Of a DNA stretch of 64,000 bases, positions 8,969-18,923 are shown in pieces (the first letter of the stretch is position 1; each line of letters opens with the position of its first letter). The stretch spans positions 1 to 64,000 of the forward strand of contig RGCG01000001.1 in the NCBI GenBank assembly GCA_009919275.1. Reading direction: 5' to 3'. This DNA is from Actinomycetota bacterium (GTDB lineage: Bacteria; Actinomycetota; Acidimicrobiia; Acidimicrobiales; Ilumatobacteraceae). Under the pieces are notes generated by a model. It worked only from the letters and a program-made list of their open reading frames with translations. It was not told the origin of the DNA and searched no databases. The translations under genes were made by a program, and so were the position numbers.

Positions 8969-10564
8969 ATGGCTGACCCCACCGCAGACGTTTCCTCCTG
9001 GCCGAAGACCGACTCGGGTATTCCGATCGCTCCGCTCTACACGGCCGACTCCCTGAGCGGGTGGAGCGCGGGGACGCAGTTGGGCGAACCGGGCAAGCCG
9101 CCCTACACGCGCGGCGTCTACCCGACGATGTACCGCGGCAAGTTGTGGACGATGCGCCAGTACGCCGGCTTCGGTACCGCCGCGTCGACCAACGAGCGGT
9201 TCAAGTTCCTCTTGCAGGCGGGTCAGACAGGCCTGTCGTGTGCGTTCGACCTGCCCACGCAGATGGGTTACGACTCCGACCACCCGCGCGCCGAGGGTGA
9301 AGTCGGCAAGGTGGGCGTGGCGATCGACTCGATGGCCGACATGCGAATTCTTCTGTCGGGCCTGCCGCTCGACAAGGTCTCGACGTCGATGACCATCAAC
9401 TCGACTGGCGCGATTCTTCTCCTCATGTACGAACTCGTCGCCGAAGAACAGGGTGTGCCGGCCAGCGCCATCAGCGGCACAATCCAGAACGATCTTCTGA
9501 AGGAGTACATCGCGCGTGGCACGTACATCTACCCACCACGACCGTCGATGCGCGTCATCACCGACATCTTCGAGTACTGCTCGAAGCATGTTCCGAAGTG
9601 GAACACCATCTCGATCTCGGGGTATCACATCCGCGAAGCCGGTAGCACTGCGGTGCAGGAAATTGCGTTCACCATCGCGAACGCGATCGCCTACGTGCAG
9701 GCGGCGGTCGATGCCGGCCTGAAGGTCGATGACTTCGCACCGCGACTCAGTTTCTTCTGGAACGGTCACAACAATTTCTTCGAGGAAGTCGCCAAGTTCC
9801 GTGCCGCACGTCGCATGTGGTACCGCATCATGACCGATCGATTCGGGGCGCAGAAGGAGTCGAGCAAGCTGCTCCGTTTCCACACCCAAACGGGCGGCAG
9901 CACGCTCACTGCCCAGCAACCGTTGAACAACGTCGTGCGCGTCGCCATCCAGTCAATGGCGGCGGTGCTTGGTGGCACGCAGAGTCTCCACACCAACGGG
10001 TACGACGAAGCAATCAGCCTTCCCACCGAAGAGGCCGCGCGCATCGCACTGCGCACGCAGCAGATCATCGGCTACGAAAGCGGAGTCGCCGACACGCCCG
10101 ACCCGCTGGCGGGTTCGTACTTCGTCGAGAAATTGACCGATGAAGTCGAGGCGCTCGCATGGGAGTACATCAATCGCATCGACGAGATGGGCGGTGCGGT
10201 GGCGGCCATCGAGCAGGGCTTCCAGATGGACGAAATCGAACAGGCGGCCTACGAGTACACCAAGTCGATCGACGACGACGAGCGTGTCATCGTCGGGGTC
10301 AACAAGTTCAAGGTCGACACCGAACCCGAGCCGAAGGCCTTCCCGATCGATCCGCAACTGCAGGTCGACCAAGTTGCAAGCCTGAAGAAGTTCAAGGCGG
10401 AACGCGACATGGCTCTCGTGACGGCGAAACTCGCCGATGTCACTGCGGCAGCACGCGGAACCCAGAACCTGTTGTATCCGATGAAGGAAGCACTGCGCGC
10501 CAATGCCACGCTCGGCGAGGTCAGCGATGCCTTGCGCGAGGTCTTTGGCGTCTACCAGCCGTAG
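8969..10564 (+). CDS. methylmalonyl-CoA mutase family large (alpha) subunit, no B12-binding domain
   Basis: [104 protein letters not shown] ends before a C-terminal cobalamin domain. Confidence 0.92.
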   Translation: MADPTADVSSWPKTDSGIPIAPLYTADSLSGWSAGTQLGEPGKPPYTRGVYPTMYRGKLWTMRQYAGFGTAASTNERFKFLLQAGQTGLSCAFDLPTQMGYDSDHPRAEGEVGKVGVAIDSMADMRILLSGLPLDKVSTSMTINSTGAILLLMYELVAEEQGVPASAISGTIQNDLLKEYIARGTYIYPPRPSMRVITDIFEYCSKHVPKWNTISISGYHIREAGSTAVQEIAFTIANAIAYVQAAVDAGLKVDDFAPRLSFFWNGHNNFFEEVAKFRAARRMWYRIMTDRFGAQKESSKLLRFHTQTGGSTLTAQQPLNNVVRVAIQSMAAVLGGTQSLHTNGYDEAISLPTEEAARIALRTQQIIGYESGVADTPDPLAGSYFVEKLTDEVEALAWEYINRIDEMGGAVAAIEQGFQMDEIEQAAYEYTKSIDDDERVIVGVNKFKVDTEPEPKAFPIDPQLQVDQVASLKKFKAERDMALVTAKLADVTAAARGTQNLLYPMKEALRANATLGEVSDALREVFGVYQP

Positions 10565-10570
10565 GTGTCC

Positions 10571-11122
10571 CTACAGCCAGTTGATGTCGGGGGCGGGACG
10601 CCCCGGATTCTCGACCACGCCGGTGGGCCAGCCGAGATAGACGAGACCGAGCACCTCGGTGTCGGGCGCAAACCCACAGACGTCGTTGATGGCGGCGTTC
10701 GCGCCGCGCATCGGCGAACCCCACAGAGCCGCCAGCCCGTTGGCGTGTGCCGCCAGCAACATGTTCTGCACGCCGGCTGCGACCGCGTAGCGGTTTTCGG
10801 CGGTGCGTTCGGGGCTGTCGCCCGGCGCGGCTCCGACTGCGACGACGATCGGCGAACGTAGGTACTTGGTTCGCGTCTTTTCCACCTTCGGGGGGTCGTC
10901 ACCCTGGGCGGCCATGACGTCGGCGATTGATTCGCCAAGCATGCGGCGCGTCTCGCCAGTCAGCACCGCAAGACGCCACGGCCATGTTCGCTTGTGGTTG
11001 GGTGCCCAGGTGACGAGTGCAAGCAACTCTTCAACGAGGCTTCGGGAGACTTCGCGCTGCGCGTCGATGAGCAGGCTGCTGCGACGCGAACGGATGAGCG
11101 CGGCAAGTTCCTCGGGTGTCAT
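10571..11122 (-). CDS. nitroreductase family protein
   Basis: LIRSRRSSLLIDAQREVSRSLVEELLALVTWAPNHKRTWPWRLAVLTGE, AVAAGVQNMLLAAHANGLAALWGSP. Confidence 0.85.
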   Translation of the reverse strand: MTPEELAALIRSRRSSLLIDAQREVSRSLVEELLALVTWAPNHKRTWPWRLAVLTGETRRMLGESIADVMAAQGDDPPKVEKTRTKYLRSPIVVAVGAAPGDSPERTAENRYAVAAGVQNMLLAAHANGLAALWGSPMRGANAAINDVCGFAPDTEVLGLVYLGWPTGVVENPGRPAPDINWL

Positions 11123-11123
11123 G

Positions 11124-12050
11124 TCAGTTCTTGTGTAGTGCGGCGTTCAGGCCGCCCCAGGTGCCCTGTCGTTGCACCGCCTCGACTGCGCCGGTGGTGC
11201 TGTTGCGGCGGAACAGCAAGTTGTTGGCACCCGACAGTTCGCGGGCCTTCACGGTGCTGTCATCGGGCAGACGGACAAGGGTTCCGGCCGTCACGTAGAG
11301 ACCCGCTTCGATGACGCAATCGTCGCCGAGCGAGATGCCGAGGCCCGAGTTTGCACCGAGCAGGCATCGCTGGCCGACGGTGATCATTTCTTTTCCGCCG
11401 CCCGACAGGGTTCCCATGATGCTGGCACCACCGCCGATGTCGCTTCCGTCACCGACAACGACGCCCGCCGAGATACGGCCCTCGACCATCGAAGCGCCGA
11501 GTGTTCCGGCGTTGAAGTTGCAGAAGCCCTCGTGCATGACCGTGGTGCCGGCGGCGAGGTGTGCACCAAGACGAACGCGGCTTGCATCGGCAATGCGAAC
11601 TCCGGACGGCACGACGTAGTCGGTCATGCGCGGGAACTTGTCGACGCCGTTCACGACGAGGTGTTCACCACGCTGTGCGAAGTTCCACGCGATGCTTTCG
11701 AGTTGGTCGATGGCAACCGGACCGCGGCTCGTCCAGGCAACGTTGGTCAGCAGCCCGAATGCGCCGTCGAGGTTCAGCGTGCGGGGTTGGGCGAGGCGAT
11801 GGGACAGCAGATGCAGTCGCAGGTACACGTCGCTTGCACTTTGCGGTGCCGCGGCAGTGTCGACGACGATCCGAACGGGTGCGAAGGTGACGCCACGCTC
11901 GGGGTCGCCGGGGGCGGTGCGCTCGATGCTGCTGCTGGGTGCATCGGCGGGAATCATCTCGCCCCACCCGAGCGCACGAAATCGCGTGTCGAGAACCGCA
12001 CCGTCGGTGGCGATCGTTGCGAGGCCGACGCCCCAGGCTGTCTTGGTCAT
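11124..12050 (-). CDS. dapD: 2,3,4,5-tetrahydropyridine-2,6-dicarboxylate N-succinyltransferase (actinobacterial type)
   Basis: Left-handed beta-helix repeats; [70 protein letters not shown]. Confidence 0.92.
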   Translation of the reverse strand: MTKTAWGVGLATIATDGAVLDTRFRALGWGEMIPADAPSSSIERTAPGDPERGVTFAPVRIVVDTAAAPQSASDVYLRLHLLSHRLAQPRTLNLDGAFGLLTNVAWTSRGPVAIDQLESIAWNFAQRGEHLVVNGVDKFPRMTDYVVPSGVRIADASRVRLGAHLAAGTTVMHEGFCNFNAGTLGASMVEGRISAGVVVGDGSDIGGGASIMGTLSGGGKEMITVGQRCLLGANSGLGISLGDDCVIEAGLYVTAGTLVRLPDDSTVKARELSGANNLLFRRNSTTGAVEAVQRQGTWGGLNAALHKN

Positions 12051-12084
12051 GTCGTGGCTCCTGTCGCGGTGGTGAACCGACGGT

Positions 12085-13602
12085 TCAGTCGAGAACCTCG
12101 GGTCGCAGGGTGGGGAAGAGAATGACGTCGCGAATGGTTGGGACGTTGGAAATCAGCATCGTCAGACGGTCCATTCCGATGCCGAGACCTCCGGTCGGGG
12201 GCATGCCGAACTCGAGTGCGCGGAGATAGTCCTCGTCGACCGTGCCGGCTTCGGCATTGCCGGCTTCCTTGGCGCGCTGTTCGTCTTCGAATCGCAGGCG
12301 TTGCTCGATGGGATCATTCAACTCGCTGTAGCCGTTGGCGAGTTCGCGACCGCCGACGAACAGTTCGAAGCGCTCGGTGAGGTGCGGGTCGTTGCGGTCG
12401 ACGCGGGCAAGAGGGCTGATCTCGACGGGATGTCCGGTGACGAACGTGGGGGCGATGAGTTCGTGTTCGGCCAGCGCCTCGAAGAGTTCCTCGATGATCT
12501 TGCCGGAGCCCCACCGCGCCTCGGTTCGGACGTTGTGTTTGGCGGCGAGTGCGCGAAGATCGTCGACGGGTTGCGACGGGTGCACTGCGACGCCGGTCTT
12601 TTCCTGCACGAGGTCGATCATCCGTACGCGCCGGAAAGGTTGAGCGAGGTCGACCGACAGGCCGTTCACGTCGACGACCGTGGTGCCGATTGAATCGCGA
12701 GCCGCGGCAGCGAACAATTCTTCGGTGATGGCCATCACGTCGCTGTAGTCACCGAAGGCTTGGTACAGCTCCATCATCGTGAACTCGGGATTGTGGCGCG
12801 GCGAAATTCCCTCGTTGCGGAACACGCGGCCGATTTCGTAGACGCGTTCCATGCCCCCGACGATCAGGCGCTTCAGGTGAAGTTCGAGCGCGATGCGCAG
12901 GTACAACCCCATGTCGAGCGCGTTGTGGTGGGTGGTAAAGGGTCGGGCGTGAGCCCCACCGGCCTCGACGTGCAGCACCGGGGTCTCGACTTCGATGAAA
13001 CCCTTTGATGCGAGCGTGCGACGGAACGAGGCGATGATGGCATGACGCACCGCGAATGCCCGTCGTGCGTCGTCGTTCGAGATGAGGTCGGCGTAGCGCT
13101 GTCGGTACCGCGTGTCGGTATCGGTGAGGCCGTGCCACTTGTCGGGAAGTGGTCGCACGGCCTTGGCGAGAAGCTCGAGACCCGAGACCTTGACGGACAG
13201 TTCGCCCTTGCGGGTTGTCATGACGGTGCCGTGCACTCCGACCCAGTCACCGAGATCGAGGTCACCGATGCGCGCGAAGAGTTCGTCGCCGACGACGGCC
13301 TTCGACACGAACAACTGGATCTCGTCGTCGCGATCGCGCAACGTGGCAAAGATCAGTTTTCCCTGGTCGCGCTTCAGCAAGACGCGTCCCGCCACCGCCA
13401 CCGTGACCTCGGTTTCGGTGCCCGGCTCGAGGTCTGCGTGTGCCGCGCGGATTTCGATGAGAGTGTGTGATCGGTCGAAGCGGTACGGGTACGGGTTGGT
13501 CCCCTCGCTGCGCATCGCGGCGAGTTGGTCGAGGCGACGGCTGCGCTCGGCCGCGAGACCGTGTTCGGCTTCCACAACGGGCATGTCGGCGGAGTCACTC
13601 AC
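12085..13602 (-). CDS. lysS: lysyl-tRNA synthetase (class II)
   Basis: [91 protein letters not shown]-type motif 3; GTG start at 13602. Confidence 0.95.
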   Translation of the reverse strand: MSDSADMPVVEAEHGLAAERSRRLDQLAAMRSEGTNPYPYRFDRSHTLIEIRAAHADLEPGTETEVTVAVAGRVLLKRDQGKLIFATLRDRDDEIQLFVSKAVVGDELFARIGDLDLGDWVGVHGTVMTTRKGELSVKVSGLELLAKAVRPLPDKWHGLTDTDTRYRQRYADLISNDDARRAFAVRHAIIASFRRTLASKGFIEVETPVLHVEAGGAHARPFTTHHNALDMGLYLRIALELHLKRLIVGGMERVYEIGRVFRNEGISPRHNPEFTMMELYQAFGDYSDVMAITEELFAAAARDSIGTTVVDVNGLSVDLAQPFRRVRMIDLVQEKTGVAVHPSQPVDDLRALAAKHNVRTEARWGSGKIIEELFEALAEHELIAPTFVTGHPVEISPLARVDRNDPHLTERFELFVGGRELANGYSELNDPIEQRLRFEDEQRAKEAGNAEAGTVDEDYLRALEFGMPPTGGLGIGMDRLTMLISNVPTIRDVILFPTLRPEVLD

Positions 13603-13648
13603 GGATTCCCACGGTAGTGCGTGGGCCCACAACTACCGTTGTCGTTTG

Positions 13649-14890
13649 ATGACTGCGCGGCGACTCTCGAAGATCTTCGCGGTGGCCATCGTGGTTCTTT
13701 CCGTGGCCGATTTTTCAACGGGCGTCGACGCGGACACCGCGAACGTTCCGTTGCCGGTCACGCGCGAGTGGACCGCGCCGATGAAGCACGCGATTTCCAT
13801 CTCCCGGCCCGGGGGAATCTCCCTTGCGGTCCGCGCGCGAATCAGGGACGTCGCCACGGCCATCGGAGCCGAGGCATACCCCGGCCGTGCAGCCATGGTT
13901 GGCCTCACACTCGTCCGACGCGAAGAAGACGTGGTGCAGCGAGTCAAACGCGGCATGCAGGTGCCGATGTCGGTGACGGTGCAGCCCGACGAGGTTGTGC
14001 GCAACCTGTTGTCTGCCGAGGCTGCCGATGCTCTCGCTGCAGGTGGCATTGTCATGGGGGAGAGTTCCGCAAGGTATCGCGGTGCACGGGTCGGCGACGT
14101 TGTGACGCTGGTGGGCCGCCGTCAACGTCAGCTCACCTTCACGATCGGTTTCGTTGCCGACGACGAGATTGTCGGCGGAGGTGATCTCTTGGTGTCACCC
14201 CAACAAGCCGACAGATTGGGGGCCACAACCATCACCCGGTACACCGTGACGGGCTTCCGCAACCCCGACACTGCAACCTCCGCGCTGGCTGCGGCGGGTT
14301 TCGTGAACGGCATGAGCTACCGCGTTCGACGCACATGGGAGGGCGAGAACCCCGACGCAACCCTCGGTCTCGGTGAAGCCAAGCTTCTCGTCGGAGAATT
14401 CGCGTACTCGCTTTCCAAGTCCGGCGCGGTCACCGCCGACCCCGACTGGATTCGCGCCAACATCACGCCCCGGCGGTTCTTCGATGGCATCCCGGTTCGC
14501 GCCGCGTGTCACCGCCGAATCTGGGCTCCCTTGCAGGGTGCACTCAACGAAATCAAACGAGCCGGCCTCGACGACCTCATCGACGTCGACAACACCAACA
14601 AATACGGCGGTTGCTTCTACCCACGGTTGAATCGAATATCCGGGGGCCTCGGTTACCTGTCGCGACACTCGTGGGGAATGGCCTTCGACTTGAACACCGA
14701 AACGAATTCGCAGGGACGACCGCCGAATCTCGACTGTCGGATCGTGCGAATCTTCCGCGCTTGGGGATTCGCGTGGGGCGGCAACTTCACTCCCGCCGAC
14801 GGCATGCATTTCGAATATGTCGGTGAACGGCGCGACAACATCGAGTACCCGTCGAAGTATTGCCCGAACCTCGTCAACCGCGACCGATAG
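13649..14890 (+). CDS. secreted M15-family peptidase (D-alanyl-D-alanine carboxypeptidase-like)
   Basis: N-terminal hydrophobic signal; C-terminal YGGCFYPRLNRISGGLGYLSRHSWGMAFDLNTETN...GFAWGGNFTPADGMHFEYV (zinc-binding HSxGxAxD and HxE). Confidence 0.82.
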   Translation: MTARRLSKIFAVAIVVLSVADFSTGVDADTANVPLPVTREWTAPMKHAISISRPGGISLAVRARIRDVATAIGAEAYPGRAAMVGLTLVRREEDVVQRVKRGMQVPMSVTVQPDEVVRNLLSAEAADALAAGGIVMGESSARYRGARVGDVVTLVGRRQRQLTFTIGFVADDEIVGGGDLLVSPQQADRLGATTITRYTVTGFRNPDTATSALAAAGFVNGMSYRVRRTWEGENPDATLGLGEAKLLVGEFAYSLSKSGAVTADPDWIRANITPRRFFDGIPVRAACHRRIWAPLQGALNEIKRAGLDDLIDVDNTNKYGGCFYPRLNRISGGLGYLSRHSWGMAFDLNTETNSQGRPPNLDCRIVRIFRAWGFAWGGNFTPADGMHFEYVGERRDNIEYPSKYCPNLVNRDR

Positions 14891-14900
14891 CCTGCAGGGC

Positions 14901-16262
14901 GTGACACTTCGGTTCATCATCGTTGGTGGTGGTCCGGCGGGAAATTCCGCCGCCACGTGGGCGGCGCGACTCGGTGCCGAAGTCGTGATGATCGAACGTG
15001 AAATTGTCGGCGGCGGCGCACACCTTCTCGACTGCATCCCGTCAAAAGCGATGATTGCAACAGGTGGCGCGATGAGCGCAACGAAACGCTTCGCCGGTAT
15101 GGGGATCGAACAGCACGACGTCGAGATCGACGTCGATTCGCTGGCCGAGCGAATCGGCGGCATCGTCAACCGACTGCAGGGCACCACGACCCAGTTGCTC
15201 GAAAGCCAGGGTGTCACGATCATCCGTGGCGAGGCACGGTTCGTCGGCCCGAAAGAGGTTGTCGTGCGCGGCCCCGAGGGCGAACAAACCTTGCGCGGGG
15301 ACGCTTTTCTCGTTGCGACCGGTTCGCGTCCGCGCATTCCCGACTGGTGCAAGCCCGACGGTGAGCGAATTCTCACCACCCGCGACTGCTACCCGCCGAA
15401 GGTGTTCCCGAAGAGCATCGCGGTCGTCGGCTCCGGAGTCACCGGCGTGGAGTTCGTTCACATGTTTGCTTCATTCGGAGCCGAAGTCACTCTCGTCGTC
15501 AGTCGTCAGCAGGTTCTCCCCGGTAAGGACCCCGAGGCCGCCGCCGCACTCGAGGACTCGTTCCTCAATCGCGGGGTGAAACTTCTGAAGGGCGCGCGGG
15601 CAACGGTCATCGACCGCGAAGGGGATGGCGTGGTCGTGAAGTGCGACGACGGGCGCGAAGTCCGGGCAACGCACGCCGTGCTCGCCATCGGGTCCGAGCC
15701 GAACGTTGAGGGCCTGGCGCTCGACATTGCCGGCGTCGAGCTCGATCCTCGGGGTTACGTCAACATCGATCGGCACTGCGAAACCAATGTGAAGGGGATC
15801 TATGCGGCGGGCGACGTCAGCGGCAAGTTGCCTCTGTCATCGGTCGCGTCGATGCAGGGACGCAAGATCGCCGAGCACCTGATGGGCGCGAATCGAGCGA
15901 CGCACCGCCATCTCGACTACGACAAAGCGGCGTCCGCCATTTTCACCCAGCCCGAAATCGCAGACGTCGGTCTTGCCGAAGCCGAAGCCTTCGCCAACGG
16001 ACGAAAGATCCGCGTCACCAAGGTGCCGTTTTCGTCGACGGCCAAGGCGCTCATCCACAACGACCCGCGCGGCTTCGTGAAACTGATCTCCGACCCGAAC
16101 ACGGGTCAAGTGCTGGGCGGCACAATCGTTGGTCGTCACGCGGGAGAACTGATCAGCGTCATTGCCCTAGCGGTGACGGCACACCTGAAAGTTGCCGACC
16201 TGCTCGACACCCTCTTCGTGCACCCCGCCCTCGCCGAAGCGCTGCTCGACGCCGCCGAATAG
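14901..16262 (+). CDS. pyridine nucleotide-disulfide oxidoreductase, LpdA-like NAD(P)H quinone reductase
   Basis: FIIVGGGPAGNSAATWAARLGAEVVMIE, GGGAHLLDCIPSKAMIATG (no redox CxxxxC), IYAAGDVSGKLPLSSVASMQGR; GTG start. Confidence 0.85.
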   Translation: MTLRFIIVGGGPAGNSAATWAARLGAEVVMIEREIVGGGAHLLDCIPSKAMIATGGAMSATKRFAGMGIEQHDVEIDVDSLAERIGGIVNRLQGTTTQLLESQGVTIIRGEARFVGPKEVVVRGPEGEQTLRGDAFLVATGSRPRIPDWCKPDGERILTTRDCYPPKVFPKSIAVVGSGVTGVEFVHMFASFGAEVTLVVSRQQVLPGKDPEAAAALEDSFLNRGVKLLKGARATVIDREGDGVVVKCDDGREVRATHAVLAIGSEPNVEGLALDIAGVELDPRGYVNIDRHCETNVKGIYAAGDVSGKLPLSSVASMQGRKIAEHLMGANRATHRHLDYDKAASAIFTQPEIADVGLAEAEAFANGRKIRVTKVPFSSTAKALIHNDPRGFVKLISDPNTGQVLGGTIVGRHAGELISVIALAVTAHLKVADLLDTLFVHPALAEALLDAAE

Positions 16263-16270
16263 GCGGCGGC
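16251..16270. repeat. 20-bp palindromic unit, copy 1 (GCCGCCGAATAGGCGGCGGC)
   Basis: Exact copy of 16285-16304; contains the lpdA-like stop codon. Confidence 0.9.
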
Positions 16271-16284
16271 ATTCACGGGGTACA

Positions 16285-16304
16285 GCCGCCGAATAGGCGG
16301 CGGC
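16285..16304. repeat. 20-bp palindromic unit, copy 2; with following GGGCTTTATT a likely terminator between convergent genes
   Basis: GCCGCCGAATAGGCGGCGGC followed by GGGCTTTATT, between convergent genes. Confidence 0.85.
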
Positions 16305-16309
16305 GGGCT

Positions 16310-18079
16310 TTATTCGATGACGGCGACGATGTCGCCGGAGCCGACGGTATCGCCGGCCTTCACCTTGATCTCTTTCACCTTGCCCGACTTCTCGGCCTGA
16401 ATCTGGTTCTCCATCTTCATCGCCTCGAGCACGACGACGGCCTGGCCGGCCTCGACTTCCTGGCCGACCTCGACGAGGACCTTCACGATGGTTCCCTGCA
16501 TCGGAACAACGACGTCGCCACTGCCCGAACCACCCGCGCCACCGCCACCCGACGATGCGGCGCGTGCCGGTTTCTTCGCTTTGGCGGGGCCGGCCGACGC
16601 AACCATCTGACCTTCGGGAACCCACATCTTCACTGCGAAGCGCTTGCCGTTGACCTCGACGGTGGTCTTGCGCTCGACGAGTGATTCGGCATCGTCGCCC
16701 GCAGGCGCGGGCGCAGTACCCCCGACGTTGGAGAGATCGAGGCGCTCTTCGACCCACTTCGTCGAATGTTCGAACGCGACGAAGTCGGGATGTTCGAGAA
16801 TCGCGATGTCGGCGGGGATCGTCGTGTGAACGCCCTCGACAACCATCTCGTTCAGCGCGCGAATGGTGCGCGCGATGGCGGTGTTGCGATCTTTGCCCCA
16901 CACGATGAGCTTGCCGACGAGGTTGTCGTAGAACTGACTGACGGTGTCGCCCGATTCGTACCCGCCGTCGAAACGCACGCCGAACCCGTCGGGGGTGACG
17001 AGCTTCGTGATGGTGCCGGGGGAGGGAAGAAACTTGCCGCCGGCGGGGTTCTCGGCGTTGATGCGGATCTCGATCGCGTGACCACGGCGCTGCGAGAGCA
17101 CCTGCTTCTGCGTCATCGGCAACTTCTCGCCCGATGCAACGCGGATCTGCCACTCGACGAGGTCGATACCCGTGATCACCTCGGTGACCGGGTGTTCGAC
17201 CTGCAGACGGGTGTTCATCTCGAGGAAGAAGAACTCGCCGTCCTGATAGATGAACTCGACGGTTCCCGCGTTGTAGTAGCCGACGGCCTTCGCAGCTTTC
17301 ACCGCGGCCTCGCCCATGGCTTCTTCGACACCGTCGGGCAGTGCACCAGCTGGTGCTTCTTCGATCAGCTTCTGGTGACGGCGCTGCGCGGAACAGTCGC
17401 GCGTGCTGACCCACACGACATTGCCGTGCTTGTCACCGACCAACTGCACCTCGATATGGCGCGGCCAGGTGAGGTACTTCTCGACGTAGACCTCGTCGCG
17501 GCCGAAGAACGCCTTTGCCTCGCGTTGCGCGGAATCCATGGCTTCTTTCACGTCGGCGGCCGCGTGGACCACCTTCATGCCGCGCCCGCCACCGCCGAAC
17601 GCTGCCTTGATGGCGACGGGGAAGCCGACCTTGTTTCCGAAGTCCTCGATCTCTTTCGCCGACTTTGCGAACTCCGTCGTGCCCGGCACGATCGGGGCGC
17701 CACCGCGCTGGGCGGCGATACGGCTCGAGACTTTGTCGCCCATTTCGATGATCGCTGCAGGAGGTGGTCCGATGAACTCGACACCAAGTTCAGTGATCGC
17801 CTGCGCGAAGTCGGCGTTCTCGCTGAAGAACCCGTAGCCGGGGTGCACACCGTCGGCACCGCTCTTCTTGATGGCATCGAGAATCGCTTCGGTATTGAGA
17901 TAACTCTCGGCCGCGGTCTGTCCGCCGAGTGCGTATGCCTCGTCGGCGAGGCGCACGTGGAGTGAGTTGCGATCGAGTTCCGAGTAGACCGCGACGGTCT
18001 TGATCCCCATCTCTCGGGCGGCCCGAATGACTCGGACGGCGATTTCTCCACGGTTGGCGATGAGGATTTTCTTGAGCAC
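16310..18079 (-). CDS. acyl-CoA carboxylase alpha subunit (biotin carboxylase plus BCCP)
   Basis: LKKILIANRGEIAVRVIRAAREMG, KAAFGGGGRGMKVV, EMNTRLQVEHPVTE; C-terminal VVVLEAMKMENQIQAEKSGKV biotinylation motif. Confidence 0.95.
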   Translation of the reverse strand: MLKKILIANRGEIAVRVIRAAREMGIKTVAVYSELDRNSLHVRLADEAYALGGQTAAESYLNTEAILDAIKKSGADGVHPGYGFFSENADFAQAITELGVEFIGPPPAAIIEMGDKVSSRIAAQRGGAPIVPGTTEFAKSAKEIEDFGNKVGFPVAIKAAFGGGGRGMKVVHAAADVKEAMDSAQREAKAFFGRDEVYVEKYLTWPRHIEVQLVGDKHGNVVWVSTRDCSAQRRHQKLIEEAPAGALPDGVEEAMGEAAVKAAKAVGYYNAGTVEFIYQDGEFFFLEMNTRLQVEHPVTEVITGIDLVEWQIRVASGEKLPMTQKQVLSQRRGHAIEIRINAENPAGGKFLPSPGTITKLVTPDGFGVRFDGGYESGDTVSQFYDNLVGKLIVWGKDRNTAIARTIRALNEMVVEGVHTTIPADIAILEHPDFVAFEHSTKWVEERLDLSNVGGTAPAPAGDDAESLVERKTTVEVNGKRFAVKMWVPEGQMVASAGPAKAKKPARAASSGGGGAGGSGSGDVVVPMQGTIVKVLVEVGQEVEAGQAVVVLEAMKMENQIQAEKSGKVKEIKVKAGDTVGSGDIVAVIE

Positions 18080-18098
18080 GAGTGACAATGTTGGTGCG

Positions 18099-18905
18099 AT
18101 GGACGGGGTGAATGCGAACTGGCTCGAAAATGGGGCGGAAAATGGGGTCGAACGGCACGGCCGGTGGCTCGTTCGGGCAGTTGCGGAGACGGGGTCGACA
18201 AACGCCGACCTGCTCGCCCTCAGCGCCTCGGGGCTGCCCGATCGGGCGGTTTTGCGGACCGACCACCAAACCGCGGGTCGCGGGCGTCTGGGGCGCACGT
18301 GGCAGGCACCGCCCGGAACCAACCTGCTCGTCTCGATCCACTTCAGGAACGTTCCCGAACCGGTCCATCGTGTGACGCAACTGCTGGGTACCGCATGCGC
18401 GCTCGTGTTGCGCCGTGATTTCGAGGTACCTGCCGGTCTCAAGTGGCCGAACGATGTGGTTGTGACGAGAAACGGCATCGCAACCAAGATTGCGGGGATT
18501 CTCGCGCAAGCGGGAAGGGTGTCCGCGGACGGCCGCGTCGATGTTGTCGTCGGCATGGGGTTGAACGTCGGTTGGGCGCCACCGCCCGACGTAGCGCCCG
18601 CAACGTGCGTGACGGCCGAGGTCGATGTGTCCGAAACAACGCCCGAGCCGCATGCGGTTCTGCTGCGCATTCTCGATGTGTTCGACGAACTCGAAGCATT
18701 GGGAGATGACGAAGCTTTCGCGTCGTACGAAAACCTTCTCACGACATCCGGTTCAAAAGTCCGCTGCGACCTACCCGACGGTGTGGCGATCACCGGACGT
18801 GCGGTTGGCGTCGAGCGCGACGGTCGCCTACGGATTGTTGACGAATGTGCCGTCACGCACCGCATCGACACTGCCGACGTGGTGCATCTCCGCAACACCG
18901 ACTAG
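18099..18905 (+). CDS. birA: biotin-[acetyl-CoA-carboxylase] ligase
   Basis: ETGSTNADLLAL, QTAGRGRLGRTWQAPPGTNLLVS, LKWPNDVVV, KIAGIL, VVGMGLNVGW. Confidence 0.93.
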   Translation: MDGVNANWLENGAENGVERHGRWLVRAVAETGSTNADLLALSASGLPDRAVLRTDHQTAGRGRLGRTWQAPPGTNLLVSIHFRNVPEPVHRVTQLLGTACALVLRRDFEVPAGLKWPNDVVVTRNGIATKIAGILAQAGRVSADGRVDVVVGMGLNVGWAPPPDVAPATCVTAEVDVSETTPEPHAVLLRILDVFDELEALGDDEAFASYENLLTTSGSKVRCDLPDGVAITGRAVGVERDGRLRIVDECAVTHRIDTADVVHLRNTD

Positions 18906-18923
18906 CGGCTACGTTGGTTTGAC

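Noticed and set aside
13112-13648. N-terminal extension of the 592-aa ORF containing the M15 peptidase
   Set aside because: Antisense to lysS; a good signal-peptide-like start exists at ATG 13649.
16167-17414. 415-aa minus-strand ORF rich in Arg, overlapping the carboxylase gene in another frame
   Set aside because: Arg/Gly/Pro-biased composition, no domain, same strand as but out of frame with a well-conserved biotin carboxylase.
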